Of a stretch of 64,000 bases of DNA, positions 36,966 through 46,049 are shown piece after piece. Made by a program: the position numbers and the translations under genes. The stretch is from Bacillus sp. V59.32b (GTDB lineage Bacteria; Bacillota; Bacilli; Bacillales; DSM-1321): NCBI RefSeq assembly GCF_003429085.1, contig NZ_QVTC01000004.1, positions 22,145-86,144 on the forward strand, in the 5' to 3' direction. The notes beneath the pieces were generated by a model. The model ran no database searches. It was not told where the DNA came from and saw only the letters and a program-made list of their open reading frames with translations. Position 1 is the stretch's first letter. Each line of letters starts with the position of its first letter.

Positions 36966-38660
36966 TTACAAATCCTTGTCATCAACAGATGCGAGCCATT
37001 CATCTATCCCTTCAACAACAGCCTGCACGGTCCCTTCCTCAAACGGCGACTGCAAATTAGCTTCCTCCACCAATCCGAGGAACGACTGGCTTCCGCCAAG
37101 CTGGCAGAGCTTCAAATAATCTGCCCAGGCTGCTTGCTGGTCTTCCCTTGAGCGTTTCCAGAATTGGAAGGCACAAATCTGTGCGAGTGTATAGTCAATA
37201 TAATAAAAGGGCGAACCGTATATATGTCCCTGGCGGTGCCAAAAACCGCCCTTTTCGAGATACTCATCGCCATCATAATCCCGGTGCGGCAAATACTTTT
37301 TCTCGATTTCACGCCATGCGCTCTTTCTTTCCTCTGGCGTTGCATCAGGTTTTTCGTAGACGAAATGCTGGAATTCATCGACAGCTACACCATAAGGCAG
37401 GAACAGCAGTCCGCTGCTTAAATGCGAAAATTTATACTTATCAGTGTCTTCTTTGAAAAATAATTCCATCCACGGCCAGGTGAAAAACTCCATGCTCATC
37501 GAATGTATCTCAGCCGCCTCATAAGTTGGCCAGTAGTATTCAGGAATTTCAAATTTTCTGCTGCTGTATACTTGGAACGCGTGTCCTGCTTCATGAGTGA
37601 GCACATCGATATCGCCGGAAGTCCCGTTAAAATTGGAAAAGATAAACGGAGCTTTTAAATCTTCGATGAAGGTACAATATCCCCCGCCGGCTTTTCCCTT
37701 TTTAGAAACAAGGTCCATGAGCTGATTGTCGGTCATAAATTCAAAGAATTCTTTCGTTTCAGAAGAGAGCTCTTCATACATTTTTTTGCCATTTTCGATG
37801 ATCCATTCCGGCTCTCCCTTTGGAACGGCGTTTCCTGTTTGAAACTCGAAGCCTTCATCATAGAATTTCAGCTCGTCGAGTCCGATTCTTTGGCGCTGTC
37901 TCGCGCGGAGCTTGCTTGATAGCGGCACGATATACTCTTCCACCTGTTTGCGGAAGTTAGCGACCATTTCGGCATTGTAATCGGTTCTTGCCATCCGATA
38001 ATAGCCCAGTTCAACGAAATTCTTGTAGCCCAGCTTTCTTGCAATCTCATGGCGCACCTTGACAAGCTTGTCATAGATTTCATCTAATTTCCGCTCATTT
38101 TCTGCAAGAAATCCATTTTTCGCTGCATTGGCTTTCTTTCTCATTTCCCGGTCGGGAGATTCGGCAAATGGCTGAAGCTGAGGAAGGGTGCGTTCTTCGC
38201 CTTCAAACATAATTTTCGCTGAGGCGATCAGCTGCGTATATTCAGTTGACAGCTTATTTTCCTTTTGTAGAAGTTGGATAATTTCTGGAGAAAAGGTTTT
38301 CAGCTGGGCATCGGTCAGGGCGAATAGCTGCTTCCCCCATTTCGTTTCCAAATCCTTGCGAAACCTGGATCCAACAAGCTCCTTATAATATTGAGAAATA
38401 AGCTCTTCTATCTCTGGAGCGATTTCATCTAGATAATCATTTTCCGCCTTATAAAACTCGTCATTCGTATCGATAGAATGTCTTATGTAGCAAATATTGA
38501 ACATTGTGCTTACGTTGTCTCGTATCCCATTGATTTCATCCATTGCTTCGCTCTGTTGCTCTACGTTTTCCGCATTTGAAAAACGCCCCAGAGCTTCAGT
38601 GAATGCTCTCTTCACTTCTTTCATATCAGGACGGCTATACTCGTATTGATCAAACTTCAC
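36966..38660 (-). CDS. M3-family oligoendopeptidase
   Basis: 564 residues. Zinc motif HEAGH (in VLTHEAGHAFQVY, near residue 360), with a downstream Glu in EAAEIHSMSMEFF as third ligand, as in PepF/thimet-like peptidases. It would cut peptides of 5-20 residues in the cytosol. Start is GTG 38660 with AAGGAGTGG. Single gene with a terminator on its 3' side. Confidence 0.93.
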   Translation of the reverse strand: MKFDQYEYSRPDMKEVKRAFTEALGRFSNAENVEQQSEAMDEINGIRDNVSTMFNICYIRHSIDTNDEFYKAENDYLDEIAPEIEELISQYYKELVGSRFRKDLETKWGKQLFALTDAQLKTFSPEIIQLLQKENKLSTEYTQLIASAKIMFEGEERTLPQLQPFAESPDREMRKKANAAKNGFLAENERKLDEIYDKLVKVRHEIARKLGYKNFVELGYYRMARTDYNAEMVANFRKQVEEYIVPLSSKLRARQRQRIGLDELKFYDEGFEFQTGNAVPKGEPEWIIENGKKMYEELSSETKEFFEFMTDNQLMDLVSKKGKAGGGYCTFIEDLKAPFIFSNFNGTSGDIDVLTHEAGHAFQVYSSRKFEIPEYYWPTYEAAEIHSMSMEFFTWPWMELFFKEDTDKYKFSHLSSGLLFLPYGVAVDEFQHFVYEKPDATPEERKSAWREIEKKYLPHRDYDGDEYLEKGGFWHRQGHIYGSPFYYIDYTLAQICAFQFWKRSREDQQAAWADYLKLCQLGGSQSFLGLVEEANLQSPFEEGTVQAVVEGIDEWLASVDDKDL

Positions 38661-38810
38661 AAAACCACTCCTTTATGCTCTGTAATTCTTTATCGTCTTC
38701 CATTATATAACAAGCAAAAATCATATTAAATAAAATTCTCCAGAAACAAGCTTGTCCATTGGCTAACGAAAAGGCGAAGCAGATAGTAAAGCTTATACTT
38801 TCCTATCTAC

Positions 38811-38842
38811 AAAAAAATCCCCCTACTAAAGGGGATTTTTTA
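38811..38842 (-). terminator. Terminator of mhqR
   Basis: AAAAAATCCCC (38812-38822) pairs with GGGGATTTTTT (38831-38841); T-run on the minus strand. Confidence 0.9.
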
Positions 38843-38851
38843 CTAATCGCT

Positions 38852-39301
38852 TCAATTGTTTGCGGCATTGAGCCCTAATTTCTTCATTAATTCGATGGCT
38901 GTTTCTTTTTCTTCATCAGTTAGTGTACTCATGATTTCATCGATTCTTTGCTCGTGCTCAGGAAAAACAGATTCGATAAATGCCTTCCCTTTATCCGTGA
39001 TTTGAGCATAGGTTACTCGGCGATCATTTTTAGAAGCAACCCGCCTTAAATAGTCTTTTTTTTCAAGCTTATCTACGACATAGGTAATGCTTCCGCTCGC
39101 AAGCAGTATCTTTCCGCCAATTTGCTGCAGCGGCTGATCTCCTTTATGGTAAAGCAATTCCATAACAGCGAATTCAGTTGGATTCAAGCCATGGTCCGCA
39201 ATATACTTATTTATCACGTCATTTATGGACCTATGCGCTCTTGATAAAACGATGAACAATTTCAGGGATTGCTTAATACTATTTTGATTCAATTCATTCA
39301 C
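38852..39301 (-). CDS. mhqR: MarR-family repressor MhqR (YkvE)
   Basis: 149 residues, closely similar to B. subtilis MhqR: NQNSIKQSLKLF, GLNPTEFAVMELLYHKGDQPLQQIG, then the winged helix LLASGSITYVVDKLEKKDYL and DRRVTYAQITDKGKAFIE. It represses quinone/diamide detoxification genes in B. subtilis. GTG start. It lies next to a kinD-like gene as in B. subtilis, with an IS remnant in between. Confidence 0.9.
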   Translation of the reverse strand: MNELNQNSIKQSLKLFIVLSRAHRSINDVINKYIADHGLNPTEFAVMELLYHKGDQPLQQIGGKILLASGSITYVVDKLEKKDYLRRVASKNDRRVTYAQITDKGKAFIESVFPEHEQRIDEIMSTLTDEEKETAIELMKKLGLNAANN

Positions 39302-39766
39302 AACCTTTAAAAAGATCTAAATTTTAAATATCGGGATTTCAATATCTCGAATTAAAGGTTATTATACGAGTTATCTTTTGGTTTGTCAATTCGTCGTAGC
39401 GCAATGTTATGAATGTGGTTTACTGTTACTGCTTGCAGTGTGGCCTACGTCTGGATTTCAGCCATGTCAATCCCTTCTAAAATTATGGATGCTGCCTATT
39501 TTTCTTCACATTCTTTTCCAGTTTGTTTAATTTAAACTATTGCACAACTTACAAAAAAACTAGACCTTGCATAAATCTGCAACCATTTCCTCATGATAAT
39601 TAGGAATGATTTTTAGGCAAAGACCTGCGGTATTATGTCAAACAAAAAATAATGGATTATTTGATTATCAAAGAACAAAACTGAGAAAAAGGCATCACCA
39701 AACTAAGCCAGTAAAATTATGGTAATTACTAGCATTGATTAAAAGGATTTAGAAGGTCGTTTCACT
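39302..39766. other. 465-base spacer between mhqR and the IS remnant
   Basis: AT-rich, no coding signal. TATCTCGAATT (39343-39353) just upstream of mhqR matches half of the MhqR inverted-repeat operator as I recall it (TATCTCGAATTCGAGATA); the other half is poor. The rest may include the far end of the IS element, which I cannot delimit. Confidence 0.4.
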
Positions 39767-40591
39767 TCATCCATTTACGCTCCTTTTAGGCGTGTAGATT
39801 TGGTAATTGCGTAGTAGCGCATCCACCAAACGCACAAATTTTCTTGCGGTTAGAACGATTGCTCTTTTGTGCTGATGTTTCGGAACTTCACTGAATTTTT
39901 CGCGTAATAGTTTTGATACTCGGGTATGTGCCTTCTTACTGAGTTAGCGGCTTCAACTAAGTAATATCTTAGGTATTGATTCCCGTTACGTGAAAGTGAA
40001 GTGTCATCTGCAGTAAAACGTCCAGATTGGTGTTTTCGCCAGTAAAGACCGGCGTATTTAGCTATTTTAGTTTCATCATCAAAGCGCTCAATTTGACCGA
40101 TCTCTGCGATTATACCAGCTGCGAACACATGTCCTATACAGGGAATGGATTGAATCGTCTGTGTTAAGCAAGCCATTATGCGTTCAATTGCTTTATCAAG
40201 CTCCTTGACGTGTTTCTGAAGGGTTCGTATCACTTCGATTGACGTACCAAGGAGAAGGTCAATCGAGTCTTCCATAACCTTATCTAAGCGATACGAAGAA
40301 CTTGGATGGATTGGGCCACACTTTCTGGATTGTCGAAGCGATTCTTGTAAGCGCTTCGTCATGACGTAAAAACATGGATGGATGGAAACTATAGACGGAT
40401 GTGGATTCTAAGCCAATTTTAAGTGCTTGAATGGTTTGATTCTTAGCATTTTCTAAAAGACGATCTCGAAGAAAAGTGGCACCAGGTAAATCGTTCGAAA
40501 CAGTAAGAGTTTCTAGTTTTTTACTATCATCATTTAATAAACAAACTTTGATATCAAAAGAACTAACATCTAATCCAACAAATAATTTCAC
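39767..40591 (-). pseudogene. IS110-family transposase, decayed
   Basis: Three frames must be joined. The N-terminal RuvC-like DEDD part (FVGLDVSSFDIKVCLLN ... GLESTSVYSFHPSMF) runs from GTG 40591. It then jumps to the C-terminal part (SSYRLDKVMEDSIDLLLGTSIE, SIPCIGHVFAAGIIAEIG, KYAGLYWRKHQSGRF, SLSRNGNQYLRYYL) in another frame, with about 100 codons missing. Near 39885-39905 a second shift puts the tail (FSEVPKHQHKRA, LVDALLRNYQIYTP) in a third frame ending at 39767. Intact relatives have about 400 residues. AAAGGAGGGG precedes the start. Confidence 0.9.
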
Positions 40592-40966
40592 GGGTTGTCC
40601 CCTCCTTTCAAATTAGAATCATTGGTGCTTTCTTGGACGCCTCGAGATATCTCTAGTGTGAATGCCGACCAGCAACCTTGTGTATCAGAACTCACCCTGA
40701 TTCGAAAGCCGCCCTAGAGCTACTACCATCTAGGTTCGAGATTCAGGGGGAACAGCCTGCGAGTAGGAAGACCCGCGCGTGCACTGAGAAACAGTCTTTT
40801 AATGTGGTTGATCCACAGGAGGTAAAAGAATTGTCCCAAATGATCCTACTATCATTATCTAGAAATATCTCGGGACGCCCAAGTTATTTGACTATAGACT
40901 GCAGGGAAAGCAAGAAAATCGGGGCCCAATAAAAAGGGCCTAAACATAATATACGAGGAGGTATGG
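40592..40966. mobile_element. Non-coding end of the IS110 element, possible bridge-RNA region
   Basis: Upstream of the transposase lies about 300 bases without convincing coding. Imperfect inverted arms (40633-40656 and 40859-40882; TCGAGATATCTCTAG versus CTAGAAATATCTCGGG) bracket a strong hairpin: CCCTGATTCGAA (40695-40706) with TTCGAGATTCAGGG (40735-40748), capped by CCTAGA/TCTAGG (40713-40718, 40729-40734) around a 10-base loop. IS110 elements encode a bridge RNA in a non-coding end; this region has the right place and structure. Confidence 0.5.
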
Positions 40967-41125
40967 ATGATGAAGAAAGAAAATCAGAGTCATATGATTC
41001 AATCTCAAGCTGTAAATAAGCAACTGGATGAACTAGAGGCTCAGAATTCTTCAAAAGAAAAAAATAAAAAGGGCAGTACAAATGAGATTCAACCTATCGC
41101 CACAGATGACGAGTTAACACAGTAG
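40967..41125 (+). CDS. Hypothetical hydrophilic protein, 52 aa
   Basis: ATG-ATG start at 40967 with a strong GAGGAGGT four bases upstream, ending TAG at 41123-41125. The protein is charged and Gln/Lys/Asn-rich (NQSHMIQSQAVNKQLDELEA, then KEKNKKGS) and shows no membrane or Cys motif. Likely a small spore or cytosolic protein; family not recognised. It lies just beyond the IS remnant and is followed by a strong terminator 70 bases later. Confidence 0.6.
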   Translation: MMKKENQSHMIQSQAVNKQLDELEAQNSSKEKNKKGSTNEIQPIATDDELTQ

Positions 41126-41193
41126 TATCTTGTCAGCCCGCTGGTAAGCGATAATTATCGATAAAGTTAGGCCTCTAATGTGTAAAAAAAGAT

Positions 41194-41243
41194 AAAGAAT
41201 GCCTCCGAAGAGATTAAAAACCAATTCGGAGGCATTCTTTTAT
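41194..41243 (+). terminator. Terminator of the 52-aa gene
   Basis: Perfect 16-bp stem AAAGAATGCCTCCGAA (41194-41209) with TTCGGAGGCATTCTTT (41225-41240). Confidence 0.9.
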
Positions 41244-41383
41244 GGGAAACTCGCAATAAATGTGATTTCCACCTTTTGATGGCATGCTTTAAACTCTTGC
41301 AGGCACTGATATATCAGCACTTTTTGCTGATTCATTACATCATCTGTTATACTATGAAAAAAACAAAAAAGTAGCGGGGGATA

Positions 41384-42883
41384 ATGTTTAAAAACAAGCA
41401 AAATATCATTTTATATATTAGCGTTGTCGTATTGCCACTCCTCATTTTTTGCTATATATATTTTATTCAGTTAGAAAAGAAAACCAGCACCTCTCTGAAA
41501 GAAAAGGCCGAATGGGTGGGCTCCATCCATCATCAATCTTTAGATCAGGTGATAAGGGAAACAAAAAACAATCTTGAGATTCTGGCTTTAAGCGGTACCT
41601 CACTCCAAGATGACGAGCAGAAGATGGAGGACCTTCTGTCCCGGGCAAGTAATAAAGACCCCCGCTATGCCGGTATGTACTGGCTTAACACAGAAGGATA
41701 TGCAATAACGGGAACAAATGAAATTCTCATCGATACACGCTTAATGGACCAACCCAATATCGAAACGGTCCTGCACACTAAGAAACCAGTAGTATCTGAT
41801 AAACTTGTAAATGAGCAGGAAACCTTTAATTATTTTTCTATAACAGCTCCGATTCTCGACACAGAGAACAATGTGAACGGTTTTGTAATGGCCCAGATCA
41901 GAATCGACTACATGGAAAATGTCATGTCCATTCTGACTCCTGATTATACAGTGAGCGTTGAAAATAAAGAGAACAAATCTATTCTGGAAATCAATCCTGA
42001 TAACAAACAGGCAGAAAACAACAACTCGGTAATTATCCCATTCGATGAGGTATCATGGCATTTACATGTAAAAATGGATCCTGAAATGAAAATGTTTGAC
42101 TATAAGTCCCTCATTAGCGGCCTTATTTATGCAGTGATTGTGGCCCATGTCCTTTTCTTAATAGTTAAGTACCTGTTGCTTAGCAGAGCAACCAAGAGAC
42201 AGAAAAAACTGATCGATGCTCAAAAACTCGAGGTTGTCGGCACTCTTGCCGCGAGCACTGCCCACGAGATTAAAAACCCGCTCACCGGCATTAAAGGGCT
42301 TATCCAATTGTTGGAAGAGAAATACACAGATGAGAAGGACCAACTTTATTTTTCCGTGATTATGAAAGAGATCGAACGGATAAACGGCATTGTCAGCGAG
42401 TTTATTGTCCTGGGGAAACCAACAGCGCAAAAATTGGCCACTATTGATATTAGAACAGCTCTTAACGATTTACAGCCTCTTCTTGAGTCGGAGGCAAACC
42501 TTTATAATGTTTCGCTTACCGTTTTATTGCCTGAGAATCCGGTTTTCACTATTGGCTCGTCCGATCAAATAAAGCAAGTCATCTTGAACATTGCCAAAAA
42601 TGGATTTGAAGCCATGCCGGATGGTGGAGACCTAATGATAGAATTATCGCATCAACCGGGTAAGGGCATTATTACCATTACCGATACAGGATACGGGATG
42701 ACAGAAGAAAATCTTAAGAATGTTTTTGATCCCTTCTATTCATCTAAAGAGTCAGGGACCGGTCTGGGACTCTATGTGTGCCGGCGGATAGTCGAACAGT
42801 TTCACGGAAGCATACACCTTTCAAGCAAAAAAAATCAGGGCACCCGGGCGGTTATCTCGATTCCAACCGCCAATGAAGAGTGA
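41384..42883 (+). CDS. kinD: KinD-like sensor histidine kinase
   Basis: 499 residues. Transmembrane helix at 8-28, an extracellular Cache/PDC domain (about 35-235: MYWLNTEGYAITGTNE, SVTAP-like TITAPILDTENNVNGF), a second helix near 245-265, then HisKA (phospho-His in TLAASTAHEIKNPLTGIKG) and HATPase (NIAKNGFEAMPDG, DTGYGM, GTGLGLYVC). The layout and neighbourhood (mhqR, ykvA) match B. subtilis KinD, which feeds the sporulation phosphorelay and senses matrix or external signals. Confidence 0.85.
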   Translation: MFKNKQNIILYISVVVLPLLIFCYIYFIQLEKKTSTSLKEKAEWVGSIHHQSLDQVIRETKNNLEILALSGTSLQDDEQKMEDLLSRASNKDPRYAGMYWLNTEGYAITGTNEILIDTRLMDQPNIETVLHTKKPVVSDKLVNEQETFNYFSITAPILDTENNVNGFVMAQIRIDYMENVMSILTPDYTVSVENKENKSILEINPDNKQAENNNSVIIPFDEVSWHLHVKMDPEMKMFDYKSLISGLIYAVIVAHVLFLIVKYLLLSRATKRQKKLIDAQKLEVVGTLAASTAHEIKNPLTGIKGLIQLLEEKYTDEKDQLYFSVIMKEIERINGIVSEFIVLGKPTAQKLATIDIRTALNDLQPLLESEANLYNVSLTVLLPENPVFTIGSSDQIKQVILNIAKNGFEAMPDGGDLMIELSHQPGKGIITITDTGYGMTEENLKNVFDPFYSSKESGTGLGLYVCRRIVEQFHGSIHLSSKKNQGTRAVISIPTANEE

Positions 42884-42927
42884 CCCAGACACTTTCTGAT
42901 AGAAATAATTAGTGAGGAGCTTCGTTT

Positions 42928-44160
42928 ATGTCCAGCACAGCCCAAACAGTTAAAAACATGCCAGCTGAAAAGACCACTGCCTATAATGTGCTATTCATTA
43001 TTGGAATTTGCCATTTGCTGAACGATTCCCTTCAGGCTGTTGTTCCGGCTATGTTTCCGATTATTGAGGAGACAATGTCATTAAGCTATACGCAACTTGG
43101 AATGATCGCTTTCGCTTTAAACATTATATCGTCTATCATGCAGCCTGTGGTCGGGTGGTATACAGATAAGAGGCCACTGCCATTCGCACTGCCCATCGGT
43201 CTAACAAGCTCGCTTGCTGGGATGGTGCTGTTAGCGTTAGCGCCGAACTATTATATAGTTATTTTGTCCGTTATCTTAATCGGCATCGGCTCTGCCGTGT
43301 TTCATCCAGAAGGTTCAAGGGTCGCTTTCATGGCCGGTGGTCCTAAAAGAGGACTTTCCCAATCGATTTACCAAGTTGGGGGCAACACCGGGCAGGCACT
43401 TGCTCCGCTGATAACGGCAATTGTTCTTGTTCCTTTTGGACAAAAAGGAGCGCTCTGGTTCGCACCTGTGGCCTTTACAGCGGTCTTATTATTAATGTAC
43501 ATAGCGAGATGGTATTCTGGCCAATTGATCTATTTTCAGCCAAAGAAAACAAATAAGAAAACAGGTGGCAGATCCACAATCGGAAAAAAGATTGGAATCG
43601 CGCTATTTTTAATCCTGTTCATCATTTTTGCCCGTTCGTGGTACGTAGCCTGTATCACAAATTTTTATGCATTTTATTTAATTGGGGAATATTCATTCAC
43701 TATTAAAACAGCCCAATTCTTCATCTTTGCCTTCCTGGCTGCCGGAGCGCTGGGCACTTTCGTTGGCGGCCCGCTAGCTGACCGGTTCGGCAGGAAGAAA
43801 GTTATTTTATTTTCGCTGGTCGGAAGTGCGCCTATCACGATTCTTGTGCCGTTTGCCAGCCCTACCGCAACATTCATCTTACTGCTGATAAGCGGTTTTA
43901 TCATTATGACCAGCTTTTCCGTCACGGTCGTGTATGCGCAGGAGCTTGTCCCTGGTAAGGTGGGCACTATGGCGGGATTAACCGTAGGCCTGGCCTTTGG
44001 AATGGGTGCGGTAGGATCAGTTGCCTTAGGCTCAATCGCAGATTCCATTGGGATCAGCAGCATGATCAAGATGGTCGGTTTCCTGCCGCTCCTTGGGATG
44101 ATCGGTTTCTTCTTACCATCTGATAAAACCTTGAAGAAATGGTATCCAAAAGAAGTCTGA
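42928..44160 (+). CDS. MFS transporter, fosmidomycin-resistance (Fsr) type
   Basis: 410 residues, twelve helices. Characteristic Fsr stretches: LLNDSLQAVVPAMFPI, SYTQLGMIAFALNIISSIMQP, IGIGSAVFHPEGSRVA, QVGGNTGQALAPL, and GGPLADRFGRKKVI in the second half. Probably an efflux pump. GAGGAG precedes ATG. It follows the kinase gene by 44 bases and could be co-transcribed with it. Confidence 0.88.
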   Translation: MSSTAQTVKNMPAEKTTAYNVLFIIGICHLLNDSLQAVVPAMFPIIEETMSLSYTQLGMIAFALNIISSIMQPVVGWYTDKRPLPFALPIGLTSSLAGMVLLALAPNYYIVILSVILIGIGSAVFHPEGSRVAFMAGGPKRGLSQSIYQVGGNTGQALAPLITAIVLVPFGQKGALWFAPVAFTAVLLLMYIARWYSGQLIYFQPKKTNKKTGGRSTIGKKIGIALFLILFIIFARSWYVACITNFYAFYLIGEYSFTIKTAQFFIFAFLAAGALGTFVGGPLADRFGRKKVILFSLVGSAPITILVPFASPTATFILLLISGFIIMTSFSVTVVYAQELVPGKVGTMAGLTVGLAFGMGAVGSVALGSIADSIGISSMIKMVGFLPLLGMIGFFLPSDKTLKKWYPKEV

Positions 44161-44663
44161 CGCACGACTTTTTTGTTGCCTGTCTCTTTTTTCGTTGCGG
44201 AAATTTTCTCGAACAACCGTTGATTTTAGTATTTTCGTTTATAGAAAGGCAAGTCAATGATGATGTATTAATTGGCACTGTTTTATCAGACAGGTCCACC
44301 GTATCGATTCTATTTATCAAGGGATCGATTACTGACGGATTCAGAGAGATACTCAATGGGCATCTCCCTGCTGGTGCTTAAGCCAGAGTCCCTGTAATCG
44401 GGGTTTATTTAGGGGTATTGACTATGACAATATGGAAAACAACATACCGCATATAGATTTGGAGCATTCCAAAAGCAGAATTTAATTCGATGAAAAAACG
44501 ATGACAATCACTTTGTACAATTTACCAAGAAGGTCTATCGGTCAGAGACAGTTGTTCACTGATAAAATGAGACCGGAATCGACTGGACTTCAAAACGCAC
44601 CGTCTCGCCCTGATAAAAAAAAAGCTGCAGAATTACTCGTGACACTGCTGGAAATATCGTGAC
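44161..44663. other. 503-base gene-poor spacer
   Basis: No gene with a ribosome site and credible protein. A short frame to 44381 overlaps the MFS gene end and lacks family features. GC content and disturbed frames suggest decayed sequence. Contains a possible weak hairpin right after the MFS stop (AAGTC/GACTT, 44153-44175). Confidence 0.4.
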
Positions 44664-44846
44664 TTAACTAGCTGAATACTTTAAATAGTGATACTCATTC
44701 ATGAGCTGGTCGAGCTCCTGGCTTGTACGGATGGTATTATCATCTGTCAGCCCGTACATCTCCGCAATTTCAATCATTTCAAAGCGTTTTATTTGGATTT
44801 CTGAATATACCTCGGCAATTCTTTTCCCTTCCATGGTTAAAAACAC
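44664..44846 (-). CDS. Spo0E-like aspartyl-phosphate phosphatase
   Basis: 60 residues with the Spo0E-family pattern: a first helix (IQIKRFEMIEIAEMYGL), then SQELDQLMNEY on the second helix; the conserved SQELD motif marks the phosphatase that removes phosphate from Spo0A. GTG 44846 is the frame start but lies only 2 bases after GAGGAGG; ATG 44834 is 14 bases away, so the start is unsure. A 0A-box lies upstream (44963). Confidence 0.82.
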   Translation of the reverse strand: MFLTMEGKRIAEVYSEIQIKRFEMIEIAEMYGLTDDNTIRTSQELDQLMNEYHYLKYSAS

Positions 44847-44962
44847 ATCCTCCTCACATGAATAAACAGAATACTAAAGGATTATTACAAAATATTTAAT
44901 AGCTGTAAACAGATTCGCAAAAGATAGACAAAACTTCCGATATTATGACAATATATTTATTT

Positions 44963-44969
44963 TGTCGAA
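44963..44969. promoter_or_regulatory. Candidate Spo0A box
   Basis: TGTCGAA in TTTTGTCGAAA matches the 0A box TGTCRAA. It lies between the divergent spo0E-like gene and ykvA, 117 bases upstream of the former. Confidence 0.45.
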
Positions 44970-44989
44970 AGTGAATTTCGTCACTCCCG

Positions 44990-45008
44990 AAAAACCTGGC
45001 AGGTTTTT
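44990..45008. terminator. Small hairpin with T-run before ykvA
   Basis: AAAAACCT (44990-44997) pairs with AGGTTTTT (45001-45008), loop GGC. No gene ends near here, so it may attenuate a leader or be chance. Confidence 0.4.
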
Positions 45009-45062
45009 TCTTGCTGGTTGGTGGTAATATACTATAAGAATGTAAAAAGGAGGGATGATAGA

Positions 45063-45506
45063 ATGCTGCGCAAAATGTTTTTTACCAAAATGGCCTATTC
45101 TCTTTTTAAAAACGAAGCAAAACATTATGCAAATAACAAAAACGAAACGAAGGGTCTCGTAAATAAAGCAACGAATAAAGCGAAAAAGAACGAACTGACC
45201 TTAAAGGGGGTTTGGGGACGGCTTCAGACGATGTTTAACATGTTAAAAGCATGGGCCAAGGGCGAATATCGTGAAATCCCTTACCGATCTCTATTCATGA
45301 TCTTACTTTCGGTCATTTATTTCGTCTCGCCTATAGATGTCATCCCTGATTTTCTATTCGGACTCGGTATTCTTGATGATGTAGCATTAATCGGTTTTGT
45401 GATTTCGCAGGTTGATAAGGACTTGGACACCTTCCAAGAATGGGAAGATAATCAAAGCAATATCGTTGAGGTAATCGTGAACCAGCCGAAAGAAGTAAAT
45501 AATTAA
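45063..45506 (+). CDS. ykvA: YkvA family membrane protein (DUF1232)
   Basis: 147 residues. Lysine-rich N-terminal half, then the DUF1232 core with the family signature YFVSPIDVIPDFLFGLGILDDVALI (abridged here) forming two short membrane helices. Matches B. subtilis YkvA. ATG 45063 has AAGGAGGG 8 bases upstream; the frame to 45018 has no such site. Role unknown. Confidence 0.9.
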   Translation: MLRKMFFTKMAYSLFKNEAKHYANNKNETKGLVNKATNKAKKNELTLKGVWGRLQTMFNMLKAWAKGEYREIPYRSLFMILLSVIYFVSPIDVIPDFLFGLGILDDVALIGFVISQVDKDLDTFQEWEDNQSNIVEVIVNQPKEVNN

Positions 45507-45508
45507 TC

Positions 45509-45547
45509 AGAAGCGGGAGCATCCTTTGCCTGAGTGCTTCCGCTTCT
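45509..45547. terminator. Terminator between ykvA and ogt
   Basis: AGAAGCGGGAGCA (45509-45521) with TGCTTCCGCTTCT (45535-45547), one wobble; T-run is weak. Confidence 0.65.
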
Positions 45548-45549
45548 AT

Positions 45550-46047
45550 TTAGATAATCGCCATTTCCAGCTTTAAAAGTCTTTCTTTTATAGGGGTTTT
45601 ACTGCCAGCATAGCCTGTCAGCGACCCATTCTTGCCAATCACTCGGTGGCATGGAACAATGAAGGGAAACGGATTAGCGCGGCTTGCTTGTCCCACCGCT
45701 CTTACAGCCTTGGGTCGATTGATTGACCTCGCAATTTCACTGTATGTTTTTGTTTCACCATACGGAATCTTTCTGATTTCTTCCCATACCTCTTTTTGAA
45801 ATTCAGTGCCGCTGCCATATAGCGGAAGAAGAAATTCGATATCTTCACCTGAAAAATAACGGTCAAAAAGGGAAGCGAGTCTGGAAAATACGGGCAATTC
45901 ATCCTTGCGGCTGCACGGGTACTTCCTGCAGCGTTGAAGAAAATCCGGCTCCCCTATTGAAATGGTAATCAGTTCATTCTCATTTGCAATAAGATATAAC
46001 CTGCCGACGAGCGGGTTTTCATATACACTGTAAAATAAAGATGTCAT
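45550..46047 (-). CDS. ogt: O6-alkylguanine-DNA alkyltransferase
   Basis: 165 residues with active-site Cys in VPCHRVIGKNGSLTGYAG and the DNA-binding helix region GETKTYSEIARSINRPKAVRAVG. It transfers alkyl groups from O6-alkylguanine to itself in a single-turnover repair reaction. It starts two bases after kinE stops, so the two form an operon, as their neighbourhood in B. subtilis does. Confidence 0.93.
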   Translation of the reverse strand: MTSLFYSVYENPLVGRLYLIANENELITISIGEPDFLQRCRKYPCSRKDELPVFSRLASLFDRYFSGEDIEFLLPLYGSGTEFQKEVWEEIRKIPYGETKTYSEIARSINRPKAVRAVGQASRANPFPFIVPCHRVIGKNGSLTGYAGSKTPIKERLLKLEMAII

Positions 46048-46049
46048 AG

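Noticed and set aside
40678..40932. 84-codon plus-strand frame in the IS non-coding end
   Set aside because: Lies inside the structured IS110 end; no ribosome site; composition is that of a chance frame.
44139..44381. 80-codon plus-strand frame after the MFS gene
   Set aside because: Starts inside the MFS gene in another frame with no ribosome site; no family seen.
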